Of a stretch of DNA of 64,000 nt, positions 25,231-33,246 are shown piece by piece. The position numbers and the translations under genes were made by a program. This DNA comes from Gemmataceae bacterium (lineage in GTDB: Bacteria > Planctomycetota > Planctomycetia > Gemmatales > Gemmataceae). Within the stretch, counting starts at the first letter, position 1; each line of letters opens with the position of its first letter. The stretch covers positions 1,577,369 to 1,641,368 of the forward strand of contig LR594585.1 of assembly GCA_901538445.1 (NCBI GenBank). The letters are read 5' to 3'. A model generated the notes under the pieces. It was not told the DNA's origin, searched no databases, and worked only from the letters and a program-made list of their open reading frames with translations.

Positions 25231-27441
25231 ATGCTCTCCACCCGCTCTCTCGCGTCGCTCGCCGCCGTCCTTCTGTTCCACGCACACGCCCGCGCCGATG
25301 AGCCCATCGACTACGGCCGCGACATCCGCCCGATTCTGTCGAATGCGTGCTTCAAGTGTCACGGACCAGGCACGCAGAAGGGGAAGTTGCGGCTGGACGA
25401 GCGCGACGCGGCGATCAAGAAGGACGCAATCGTTCCCGGTAAGCCCGGCGACAGCGAACTGCTGAAGCGGCTCGTGCTGCCCGACACCGACGACCAGCGG
25501 ATGCCGCCCCCCGAAGTTGGCGACCGCCTCACGCCCGAGCAGGTCGCGAAGCTGACCGCGTGGATCAAGCAGGGGGCCGAGTACACCCCGCACTGGGCGT
25601 TCGTCGCCCCGAAGCGGCCCGCCGTGCCGCCGGCTACCAACCCCCAATCTCCCGCCACCAACCCGATCGACCGGTACATCGTAGCGAAGCTGCGGGCGGC
25701 CGGACTGGAGATGTCACCGCAAGCCGACCGGGCCACGCTGCTCCGGCGAGTCACGCTCGACCTCACCGGGTTGTTGCCGACGCCGAAAGAACTCAACGAC
25801 TTTCTGAAAGACACGTCGCCGGACGCCTACGAGAAGGTGGTCGATCGGCTCCTCGCGAGCCCGCACTACGGCGAGCGGCAGGCCCGGCACTGGCTCGACC
25901 TCGCCCGGTACGCCGACAGCAACGGGTACACCATCGACGGCGCGCGGTCCATCTGGCCGTACCGCGACTGGGTCATTAACGCGCTCAACGCCGACATGCC
26001 GTTCGACCGGTTCACCACCGAGCAACTCGCCGGCGACCTGCTGCCGAAGGCGACGACCGATCAGAAGATCGCGACCGGGTTCCACCGCAACACGGCGTTC
26101 AACGAGGAGGGCGGGACCGACGCCGAGCAGTTCCGCGTCGAGCGCACGATCGACCGCACGAACACCACCGGGGCCGTGTGGCTCGGGCTCACGGCCGGGT
26201 GCTCGCAGTGCCACGACCACAAGTACGACCCGATCTCGCAGAAGGACTACTTCCGGCTGTACGCCTTCTTCGACTCGTGCGACGAGCCGACGCTGGCGAT
26301 CGGCGGGGGCCCGCAGCTCGAGGACACGATCGCCAAGCTCCGCGAGATGGAGTTCTGGATCCAGAAGAACGGCGGGAGCCGCGAGGACATCGCGATCGTC
26401 CAGAAGGAGATCAAGCGGGTCCAGGGGAAGTTGCCGACGACGCTGGTGATGCGCGAGCGGCCGCAGCCGCGGGTCACGCACGTCCAGATTCGCGGCGACT
26501 TCCTCCGAAAGGGCGACATCGTTCAGGCGATGTTCCCGACCGCGATCTCAACTCCGGTCGCTTCGCCCAAGAAGCTCACGCGCCTCGACCTCGCGAAGTG
26601 GCTCACGAGCGCCGAGAACCCGCTCACGGCCCGCGTGACAGTGAACCGCGAGTGGCAGAAGTTCTTCGGCCGCGGGATCGTCGAGACCGAGAACGACTTC
26701 GGCTACCAGGGCAACTTCCCGACGCACCCCGAACTGCTCGACTGGCTGGCGGTCGAGTTCCGCGAGCGCGGCTGGTCGTTCAAGAAGCTCCACAAGCTCA
26801 TCGTGACCTCGGCAACCTACCGGCAGTCCTCTGCAACCACGCCCGAACAGGCGCAGAAAGACCCGCGGAACCTGCTGCTCGGCCGGCAGACGCGGTTGCG
26901 GCTGGAAGCCGAAATTGTCCGTGACGCGGCCTTGTGCGCGAGCGGGCAGTTCAACCCGAAGGTGGGCGGCCCGGGGGTGTACCCGCCGCAACCGAAGGAA
27001 GTGTTCGCGTTCACCCAGAGCAACCATGCGTGGCCCGAGAGCACCGGGCCGGACCGCTACCGCCGCGGGATGTACACGTTCATCTGGCGGCAGTCGCAGC
27101 ACCACCTGCTCACCACCTTCGACGCGGCCGACGCACAGACCGCCTGCACCAAGCGCAACCGCAGCAACACGCCGCTGCAGGCGCTGCACATGGCGAACGA
27201 CCCGGTGTTCGTGGAACTGGCGGCTCACCTCGGCCAGCGCATCGAGAAGGACGGCCCGGCCGACGACGCCGGCCGCATCGCGTTCGCCTACCGCCTGTGC
27301 TTCTCGCGCCCGCCCACGACCTCCGAGGCGGCCCGCGTGCAAGCCTACCTCGACGCGCGCCGCAAGGCCGACCCGAAGACCGCCTGGGCGTCCGTCGCCC
27401 GCGTGCTGATGAACCTCGACGAGTTCATCACCCGGGAGTGA
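25231..27441 (+). CDS. PSCyt1/DUF1549/DUF1553 secreted protein
   Basis: ATG 25231 opens a signal peptide ending near ARADEP. A PSCyt1 cytochrome-like domain follows (IRPILSNACFKCHGPG; CxxCH at 40-44). DUF1549 spans about 145-350, with NPIDRYIVAKL, RRVTLDLTGLLPTPKEL, ARHWLDLARYADSNGY, and a second CSQCHDHKYDPIS (CxxCH at 324-328). DUF1553 spans about 470-715, with ENPLTARVTVNREWQKFFGR, DFGYQGNFPTHPELLDWLA and NRSNTPLQALHMANDP. At 736 residues it is a compact version; many relatives carry extra domains in the middle. Two CxxCH motifs suggest covalent haem. The family is a planctomycete hallmark usually paired with DUF1501, as here (28188), but its reaction is not established. Confidence 0.92.
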   Translation: MLSTRSLASLAAVLLFHAHARADEPIDYGRDIRPILSNACFKCHGPGTQKGKLRLDERDAAIKKDAIVPGKPGDSELLKRLVLPDTDDQRMPPPEVGDRLTPEQVAKLTAWIKQGAEYTPHWAFVAPKRPAVPPATNPQSPATNPIDRYIVAKLRAAGLEMSPQADRATLLRRVTLDLTGLLPTPKELNDFLKDTSPDAYEKVVDRLLASPHYGERQARHWLDLARYADSNGYTIDGARSIWPYRDWVINALNADMPFDRFTTEQLAGDLLPKATTDQKIATGFHRNTAFNEEGGTDAEQFRVERTIDRTNTTGAVWLGLTAGCSQCHDHKYDPISQKDYFRLYAFFDSCDEPTLAIGGGPQLEDTIAKLREMEFWIQKNGGSREDIAIVQKEIKRVQGKLPTTLVMRERPQPRVTHVQIRGDFLRKGDIVQAMFPTAISTPVASPKKLTRLDLAKWLTSAENPLTARVTVNREWQKFFGRGIVETENDFGYQGNFPTHPELLDWLAVEFRERGWSFKKLHKLIVTSATYRQSSATTPEQAQKDPRNLLLGRQTRLRLEAEIVRDAALCASGQFNPKVGGPGVYPPQPKEVFAFTQSNHAWPESTGPDRYRRGMYTFIWRQSQHHLLTTFDAADAQTACTKRNRSNTPLQALHMANDPVFVELAAHLGQRIEKDGPADDAGRIAFAYRLCFSRPPTTSEAARVQAYLDARRKADPKTAWASVARVLMNLDEFITRE

Positions 27442-27445
27442 CGCA

Positions 27446-27568
27446 ATGCGACCTTCACGGCCCACGCCGCTCGCACTCGGGGGCTGTTTTGTGGGCTTCG
27501 CCATCGGTGTCGGGTTGGCCCCGCTGGCGGTCGCGTACCTGATGCCGAGCGCGGCGGCCCCGGGATAA
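27446..27568 (+). CDS. 40-residue single-pass membrane peptide
   Basis: ATG 27446, 4 nt after the DUF1553 stop, encodes MRPSRPTPLALGGC followed by FVGFAIGVGLAPLAVAYLM and a short Ala/Pro tail, ending at TAA 27566-27568. A basic head plus one hydrophobic segment makes a small membrane protein or signal-anchor peptide. The tight spacing to the upstream gene and the balanced composition favour a real translated gene, coupled to the DUF1549/1553 protein. No family recognised. Confidence 0.5.
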   Translation: MRPSRPTPLALGGCFVGFAIGVGLAPLAVAYLMPSAAAPG

Positions 27569-27574
27569 CACGAG

Positions 27575-27690
27575 CCTCGCCGCTGAGAGCCCCGAAGGGG
27601 CGGCCGTCAATAGCCAGGGGTGGAGCGAGTCTTCGAGCGCAACCCCTGGTCCCGGGCGCAACACGTATCAGAGCCCCGGAGGGGCGACAG
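27575..27690. repeat. Cassette-flanking repeat, left copy
   Basis: This contains AGCCCCGAAGGGGC, then AGCCAGGGGTGGAGCGAGTC..CAACCCCTGG (27613-27650, itself hairpin-like: CCAGGGGT/ACCCCTGG), then AGAGCCCCGGAGGGGCGACAG just before the next ATG. The central 38 bp recurs inverted at 28097-28134. Confidence 0.75.
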
Positions 27691-28050
27691 ATGGGACTTT
27701 CTGCTCATGTGAATGTGTTCAACACCTGTCTCCGCATCTTAACGGAGAAGGGGTACGCTCTCCGATTGACTGTCGACACGGAATGGTACACGCATCGGAC
27801 CGAAGCTGAGGCGTTCGCTGTGAGGGTGATGTTTGCTACCCCCGGTGAGTTGGAGGAAGACCCGGGTCTGGGTCGCCGCTTCTGGATCGCGGAGAAGGAC
27901 GGGTTCTATTTCTGTGCTGGCAATCCGATCGAGCTTTTGGGATTGGTTGCGGTTCGGGAGCATATGAAGCCGGCCGCCGACGTTTCGTACTGGTGGCATA
28001 CTGACGGCCCGGATCTGCTATCGGAAATGCGGGATTCGGCGTCTGGTTGA
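27691..28050 (+). CDS. Small unrecognised protein inside a repeat-bounded cassette
   Basis: 119 residues from ATG 27691 (MGLSAHVNVFNTCLRILTEK). The G of a GGAGGGG tract in the flanking repeat serves as ribosome-binding site. The protein is soluble and mixed alpha/beta, with segments TVDTEWYTHRTEAEAFAVRV, RRFWIAEKDGFYFCAGNPIE and YWWHTDGPDLLSEM. Composition is less G+C-rich than the neighbours, and inverted copies of a roughly 115-bp repeat flank it, so it is likely a horizontally acquired passenger gene. It separates the DUF1549/1553 gene from DUF1501, which are normally adjacent. Function unknown. Confidence 0.65.
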   Translation: MGLSAHVNVFNTCLRILTEKGYALRLTVDTEWYTHRTEAEAFAVRVMFATPGELEEDPGLGRRFWIAEKDGFYFCAGNPIELLGLVAVREHMKPAADVSYWWHTDGPDLLSEMRDSASG

Positions 28051-28187
28051 CTCTGCCGCCCCTCCGGGGCTTGGGTGATTGGTTGGGTTCGCGGTCCAGG
28101 GGTTGCGCTCGAAGACTCGCTCCACCCCTGGCTACATTCGGTCGCCGCATCCGCAGCTACAGAGCGCCCCTCCGGGGCTGAAGGCAC
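28051..28187. repeat. Cassette-flanking repeat, right copy (inverted)
   Basis: GCCCCTCCGGGGC, then CCAGGGGTTGCGCTCGAAGA..CCCCTGGCT (28097-28134, exact reverse complement of 27613-27650), then GCGCCCCTCCGGGGCTGAAG before the DUF1501 ATG. With the left copy it forms long inverted ends around the 27691 gene. Confidence 0.75.
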
Positions 28188-29627
28188 ATGACTCTCCACG
28201 ACACCGACAGCGCGTTGACACTCGCCCGCACGCGGCGGCACTTCTTCCGCGACTGCGGGGTCGGGGTCGGGGCGATGGGCCTCGCGTCGCTGCTCGCCCG
28301 CGATGCCGGTGCCGCGGCTGAGCGCAACGACCCGCTCGTGCCGAAGAAGCCGCACTTCCCCGCGAAGGCGAAGGCCGTCATCTTCCTGTTCATGGCCGGC
28401 GCGCCGAGCCAACTCGACCTGTTCGAGCCCAAGCCCAAGCTCAACGAACTCAGCGGCCAGAAGGTGCCCGAGTCGTTCACGATGGGCAAGCGGTTCGCGT
28501 TCATCAAGGGCGACGCCAAGCTCCTCGGCACCGGCCGCAAGTTCGCGAAGGCCGGGCAGTGCGGCATGGACGTCAGCGAACTGCTCCCGCACCACCGCGA
28601 GGTGGCCGACGAGCTGTGCTGGATCCGGAGCATGAAGACGGACGTGTTCAACCACGGCCCGGCCAAGTGCTTCGTCAACACCGGCTCCCCGCAGTTCGGA
28701 CGACCGAGCATGGGGGCGTGGCTCACCTACGGCCTCGGGTCCGAGTGCGACAGCCTGCCGGGGTTCGTCGTGCTGCAATCGGGGCCGCGCGGCCCCCGCG
28801 GCGGCGCGGCGCTGTACAGCTCCGGGTTCCTGCCGAGCGTCCACCAGGGGGTGCCGTTCCTGAAGGGGGCCAACCCGATCCTCGACCTCGCCCCGCCGCC
28901 CGGCACCGACCTCAAGAAGCAGGGCGAGTTCGTCGACGCGGTGAAGGATCTGAACAAGCTCCGGCTCGACGCGACCGGCGACCCCGAGATCGCCACCCGC
29001 ATCGCCGCCTACGAGATGGCGTACCGGATGCAGTCGTCGGCCCCGGAACTCACGGACCTGTCGAAGGAAGATAAGAAGACGCTCGACCTGTACGGCATCA
29101 CGCCCGGCAAGCCCAGCTTCGCGACGAACTGCCTGCTGGCCCGCCGGCTCGTGCAGCGCGGCGTGCGGTTCGTGCAGCTCTACCACACCGACTGGGACAT
29201 GCACGGCGGCAGCCTCGACCTGGGCAAGCCGCTCGACAACATCTGCAAGGATGTCGACCAGCCGTGCGCCGCTCTGGTGAAGGACCTGAAGCGGCTCGGG
29301 CTGCTGGACAGCACGATCGTGGTGTGGGGGGGCGAGTTCGGCCGCACGCCGATGGGCGAGACCCGCGAGACCGTCGGCCGCGACCACCACATCGACGCCT
29401 ATACGATGTGGGTCGCCGGGGGCGGGTTCAAGCCGGGCCTGCTGTACGGGCGGACCGACGACATCGGGTACAACGTGACCGAGAACCCGGTCCACGTCCA
29501 CGACCTCCAGGCGACGATCCTGCACCAGATGGGGCTGAACCACGAGAAACTGACCTACCGCTTCCAGGGCCGCGACTACCGCCTCACCGACGTCCACGGC
29601 ACGGTGGTGAAGGACGTGCTGGCCTGA
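28188..29627 (+). CDS. DUF1501 protein (sulfatase-like fold), Tat-type leader
   Basis: 479 residues from ATG 28188. The leader has twin arginines (ARTRRHFFRDCG) before a hydrophobic stretch (VGVGAMGLASLLA), pointing to Tat export. DUF1501 landmarks are KAVIFLFMAGAPSQLDLFEP, FKFAK-like GRKFAKAGQCGMDVSELLP, NTGSPQFGRPSMGAWLTYGL, RRLVQRGVRFVQLYHTDWD, TIVVWGGEFGRTPMGE and RDHHIDAYTMWVAGGGFKPG. The family is distantly related to alkaline phosphatase/sulfatases and accompanies DUF1549/1553 proteins throughout planctomycetes. Together they are thought to act on exported sulfated or complex polysaccharides, but this is inference from co-occurrence. The intervening cassette probably still leaves it in the same transcript. 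Confidence 0.92.
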   Translation: MTLHDTDSALTLARTRRHFFRDCGVGVGAMGLASLLARDAGAAAERNDPLVPKKPHFPAKAKAVIFLFMAGAPSQLDLFEPKPKLNELSGQKVPESFTMGKRFAFIKGDAKLLGTGRKFAKAGQCGMDVSELLPHHREVADELCWIRSMKTDVFNHGPAKCFVNTGSPQFGRPSMGAWLTYGLGSECDSLPGFVVLQSGPRGPRGGAALYSSGFLPSVHQGVPFLKGANPILDLAPPPGTDLKKQGEFVDAVKDLNKLRLDATGDPEIATRIAAYEMAYRMQSSAPELTDLSKEDKKTLDLYGITPGKPSFATNCLLARRLVQRGVRFVQLYHTDWDMHGGSLDLGKPLDNICKDVDQPCAALVKDLKRLGLLDSTIVVWGGEFGRTPMGETRETVGRDHHIDAYTMWVAGGGFKPGLLYGRTDDIGYNVTENPVHVHDLQATILHQMGLNHEKLTYRFQGRDYRLTDVHGTVVKDVLA

Positions 29628-29649
29628 CGGACGGGTCCGTCGGGCCAGC
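29618..29649. terminator. Hairpin overlapping the DUF1501 stop codon
   Basis: GCTGGCC-T-GACGGA (29618 onward) pairs with TCCGTC-G-GGCCAGC (to 29649) around CGGG, with one T-G mismatch. The TGA lies in the left arm. It separates the rightward DUF1501 gene from the leftward protease gene, so a bidirectional terminator is plausible; there is no T-run. Confidence 0.45.
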
Positions 29650-29700
29650 ACCTCAACCGGGTCGGTGAGAAACCACGCTCGCGCCCGCTGGGGTTGCCGG

Positions 29701-31206
29701 TCACGGGGGCGTGTAGGCGTCGGCGGCGCTCAGGTTCACCGTGTACCCGAGGTCGGCCAGCGACGCGATCGTCACCCGGCTCACCGGGTTGATCCCGCTG
29801 TTCAAGTAGCCGGTCATCAGTTCGTTGTTGAAGGCCGACTCGCGCCAGTGCGAGTCGCGGGTGCCCTCGCCGCCGCCGCTCTCGACCGGCACCCCGGTCA
29901 CGTTCGTGCCGAAGAGCTGGTTGTACGCGGCCACGGCCTGCGCCCCGGTGAACGTCGGGTTGCTCGTGCCGGCCCCGGACAGCAGCCCCTTCAGTTCCCA
30001 GACGGTCCCGATGCCGAGGACGTGCCCCATCTCGTGCATGATGACGGGGAGGAGGCCGCCGCTCGCCTCCAGGTTCGCGAGGTCGGCCGTGTCGAACTGC
30101 ATGATCCCGTGGACCGGCAGGTACGAGCCCGAGCGGAGCCGGTCCGGGCCGGCCTGGCCCAGGACCCCACCCGAACCGTCGATCGCGATGCCCGAGGCGT
30201 CGATCAGCACGTCATCGACCGGAATACCGTTGTAGGTCGCGTCGGGCAGGTCGCCGGTGATGATCTGCGCCCAGCGGTCGGCCGCCTCCTGGAAGACGGC
30301 ACGCTGGCTCGTGGTCATCCCCGTGATGTTGAGCGTGATCGCGAACCCGCCCGTTGTCGGTGAGGGTGGGGGAGGTGGTGGCGGCGGCGGGGGTGGCGGG
30401 GGTGGCGGCGGAACCGGGTCGCCGGGCGCGACCGTGAGCGAGTAGTTGGGGCTATAGGCCCCGCCGACCCCGGTGACCAGCAAGTAGTATGTCCCGGCGG
30501 CGCGGCCGCTGAGCGACACCGTCTCGGTGCTGCCGGTCCCCTGCGAGGTCGCCAGCAGCGAGCCGCTCGCGTTGTACAGCCTGAGGGTCAGGTCGCCGTT
30601 CGCGTGGGTGAACGCGATGGTCGCGCGGCTCGACACCGTGCCGGTTCGCGTTGTCGTGAACTTGAACCAGTCGGCGGCGTCGGCCAGCACGAGGTTGTTG
30701 GTCGTCTGCGTGCCGGTGGGGGTGCCCAGGTTGGACGCGGCCAAGCGGCTGTCGTTGTTCTCGCGGGCGTCGTCGAGCGGCGGGTTCGACGGGGCGTCGA
30801 TTCCCCAAACGTACCCGCCGCCCGGGGTGCCGGTGTAGTTCGTAACGCCGAGGTAGTAGGTGCCAGTGGAGAGCCTGGCCGCCAACGCGCTGTTGAGGTT
30901 CGATGCGGAGATGTCGTCGTTGTACGCGACCAACCAGCCGCTACTGTTGTAGACCGCGAGCACGGTGTCCAGCCCGGTGGTCCCGGCGGCGGTGAACGTG
31001 GCGTTCCCGGCCCGGACGGTGAACTTGTACCAGTCGACCTCGCCGGTGTTGATCGCGGCGGCGGCCGACGCGTTCCCGGCCGCGTTGAGCGCGGCGGCGG
31101 TGAACGACGTGGGGACCGCAACCCGCGACGGCGGGACGGTCCACGACGGGGTGATGCGGTCCTCGAGCCCCTCGACGCGGGGGCGGAACGTGCGGTGCGC
31201 GGCCAT
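29701..31206 (-). CDS. Exported zinc metalloprotease with two PPC domains
   Basis: The 501-residue product starts at ATG 31206 with RPRVEGLEDRITPSW, the planctomycete N-terminal motif that marks exported proteins. Two pre-peptidase C-terminal (PPC) beta-domains follow (about 50-140: DWYKFTVRAGNATFTAAG, YYLGVTNYTG; about 170-280: DWFKFTTTRTGTVSS, YYLLVTGVGG). A run of about 16 prolines links to the catalytic domain, which has HEMGHVLGIGTVW near residue 393, the HExxHxxGxG zinc site. DSHWRESAFNNELMTGYLN follows, resembling the leishmanolysin (M8) Met-turn region, then SLADLGYTVN. The LxDxGY ending is common in secreted M8/M10-like bacterial proteases. 31207-31536 upstream contains no gene. Confidence 0.85.
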   Translation of the reverse strand: MAAHRTFRPRVEGLEDRITPSWTVPPSRVAVPTSFTAAALNAAGNASAAAAINTGEVDWYKFTVRAGNATFTAAGTTGLDTVLAVYNSSGWLVAYNDDISASNLNSALAARLSTGTYYLGVTNYTGTPGGGYVWGIDAPSNPPLDDARENNDSRLAASNLGTPTGTQTTNNLVLADAADWFKFTTTRTGTVSSRATIAFTHANGDLTLRLYNASGSLLATSQGTGSTETVSLSGRAAGTYYLLVTGVGGAYSPNYSLTVAPGDPVPPPPPPPPPPPPPPPPSPTTGGFAITLNITGMTTSQRAVFQEAADRWAQIITGDLPDATYNGIPVDDVLIDASGIAIDGSGGVLGQAGPDRLRSGSYLPVHGIMQFDTADLANLEASGGLLPVIMHEMGHVLGIGTVWELKGLLSGAGTSNPTFTGAQAVAAYNQLFGTNVTGVPVESGGGEGTRDSHWRESAFNNELMTGYLNSGINPVSRVTIASLADLGYTVNLSAADAYTPP

Positions 31207-31536
31207 GCGGTCCTCGCTCGGAACGAGTAGCTAACCAGCGGAGATGACTCGTTCCCGACAGATGGGAAAGGGAACCTGCTCGCGACTCGGACACTCGTGC
31301 CACTTCGGATGGATTTGGCGGCACCGAGTTCCCGATTTTCTGGCGTTCGAATGCCGGATCGGTGTCCCAATATAAGCACGGGGGACGCGCGTCGCGGAGG
31401 ACAATTTCCGTCACAATCGCGAGCGAACGCCAAAAAGTTGGTCCGACCTCCGCCGCCAGATGCGCCTTTCATGCGGCACAGGAACGGGAGCGGCCCCGGG
31501 GTTGCCCAGGGCCGCGTTCGAGGGGTCAGGTATGCG

Positions 31537-32820
31537 TCACTTGCGCTGCTGGACGATGACGCGGACGCCCTTCTTGTTCGACGACACGACGTCGTGGAGT
31601 CCGTCGCCGTTGATGTCGGCCACGACGAACTGGGTGCCGATGCCCGAGTCGTCGTCGATCGGCATGGGGGTGAACTGGGCCACGCCGTCCGGCCCCTTGG
31701 TGTTCTTGAACCAGTAGATCATCGCCGGCATGTCGTGCCCGGGCTCGCCCTTGCCGTGGCTCCAGAACCGCTTGCCGGTGACGAGGTCGGGCCGGCCGTC
31801 GCCGTCGATGTCCACGAAGTGGGCCGCGTGCGTCTCGGACACCAGCTTGGGGAACAGGTCCACCTTCTGGAACGACGGGTGCGCGTCCTTCTCGCCGCCG
31901 CGCTGCTTGTGCCACCAGATGCCGAACTTGTGCGCCGACGTGGTGATCACGTCGTTCTTCCCGTCGCCGTCCACGTCGAACGCGAACATGTCGGCGCACC
32001 CCTCGCCGAGGTTGGCGGGGTGGAACGCCCAGGGGGTCTTGCCGTCCGGCTTCTCGGGCTGCTCCCACCACCCGGCCGGGCACAGCACGTCGGCCCGCTT
32101 GTCGCCGTTCACGTCGCCGAGGCCGAGCCCGTGGCTGTACCGCTGCGTGGCCGGGATCTCCTTGCGGGTGCCGGGCACCTCCTTGCCGTTCTCGACCCTC
32201 GCCGGGGTGCTCGGCTCGCTCACCGGGTGCATCTCCCACAGCGCCGTCGGGTCGGCCGCGGGGGTGAAGTACGCCATCTGCCCCTCGTTGCTCTTCCCCT
32301 TGGGCTGCGCGGCCATCACGAGCACCCGCTTGCCGGTGCCGAGCAGGTCGGCGTAGGTCGGCGTCTCGTTGCAGGCCGAGTGCCAGATCACGTGCTTCTT
32401 CCAGTGGAGCGGCTTGCCGTCGTCGCCGGCCGCTTTGCCCTTGGGGTTCTCCATCCAGTAGCACGGGGTGCCCGGGTGGTCGATGACGAGCAGGTCGGCG
32501 AACCCGTCGCCGTTGAAGTCGTCGGACCAGCAGTTGAACACCCGGCTGTAGTTGCCGAGCCCGTCCTTGAAGTCGGCCGGGGGCTGCATCTCGTGCGGCT
32601 TCCAGTCCGGGGCCTGGTACCAGTACTCGCCGTTCATCACGTCGACCTTGCCGTCCTTGTTGACGTCGGCGACCGCGACCCCCTCGGACCGGAACTTCGT
32701 GTCGAGAACGGTCTTCTTCCAGGTGATGTTGGTCTCGGGCTTCTTGTCGTCGGCCGGCGCGGCGGCCGGCAGCGCGGCGACCGCGGCGAGCAGCGCCGGG
32801 GCGAGTACCAGGCGGACCAT
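31537..32820 (-). CDS. Secreted VCBS/FG-GAP repeat protein
   Basis: ATG 32820 opens a signal peptide (MVRLVLAPALLAAVAALPAA) and a 427-residue beta-propeller protein. Calcium-binding FG-GAP/VCBS loops recur: VADVNKDGKVDVMNG, DDFNGDGFADLLVIDH, GDVNGDKRADVLCPAGW, FDVDGDGKNDVITTSA, VDIDGDGRPDLVTGK and VADINGDGLHDVVSS. Each has the DxNxDGxxD core. Planctomycetes have many such proteins, most without known ligands. It is a stand-alone gene with no sign of truncation. Confidence 0.88.
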   Translation of the reverse strand: MVRLVLAPALLAAVAALPAAAPADDKKPETNITWKKTVLDTKFRSEGVAVADVNKDGKVDVMNGEYWYQAPDWKPHEMQPPADFKDGLGNYSRVFNCWSDDFNGDGFADLLVIDHPGTPCYWMENPKGKAAGDDGKPLHWKKHVIWHSACNETPTYADLLGTGKRVLVMAAQPKGKSNEGQMAYFTPAADPTALWEMHPVSEPSTPARVENGKEVPGTRKEIPATQRYSHGLGLGDVNGDKRADVLCPAGWWEQPEKPDGKTPWAFHPANLGEGCADMFAFDVDGDGKNDVITTSAHKFGIWWHKQRGGEKDAHPSFQKVDLFPKLVSETHAAHFVDIDGDGRPDLVTGKRFWSHGKGEPGHDMPAMIYWFKNTKGPDGVAQFTPMPIDDDSGIGTQFVVADINGDGLHDVVSSNKKGVRVIVQQRK

Positions 32821-33063
32821 CGGGGGTGCTCCTTCGGATCGGGGAGGGGAGACGGAGGCGGGGCGGGTGTCGAAGGGAGATTATCAGGCCTGCGATGTGA
32901 CGATGCAAGGCGCGCCCCGCGAACGCGGGAGCCGCAGGATCTGACTCTCGGGAGTTCGACGCGGGCGTGTGCCAGAGAATGGAACACAGGCGATCACGCG
33001 GTCCCGAATCCGGTCCTTAACAGTGGCAAACGGCCGCGCCGCCACGGTCGAATCGTGCGGGCC

Positions 33064-33188
33064 AAAATGGTTCTGGGGGAAGTGGGGGGTGGGGTCTCCA
33101 GAACCAACGGAAACTCTCCAGAAACAGCCAAAACTCTCCAGAAAGACCCGAAACTCCCCAGAACCAAGCCCAACTCTCCAGAACCATT
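33064..33188 (+). repeat. 20-bp-periodic dispersed repeat element, copy 2
   Basis: CTCCAGAA (or CCCCAGAA) recurs at 33096, 33116, 33136, 33156 and 33176, exactly 20 bp apart. The 12-base constant part is AACTCTCCAGAA and the other eight bases vary. The element begins AAAATGGTTCTGG and ends CCAGAACCATT, an 11-bp inverted pair. It is the same element as 15838-15990 in the opposite orientation. The rest of 32821-33246 has no gene. Confidence 0.75.
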
Positions 33189-33246
33189 CCTCGACCCGTC
33201 AGAAGAACGGCTCCCGCCCCGCACGCCGGGCCGGTGTGCGGGGCGG

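Noticed and set aside
33096..33188. CRISPR-like repeat-spacer array
   Set aside because: Constant part 12 bp and variable part 8 bp, period 20; far below CRISPR sizes, and no cas genes are present.
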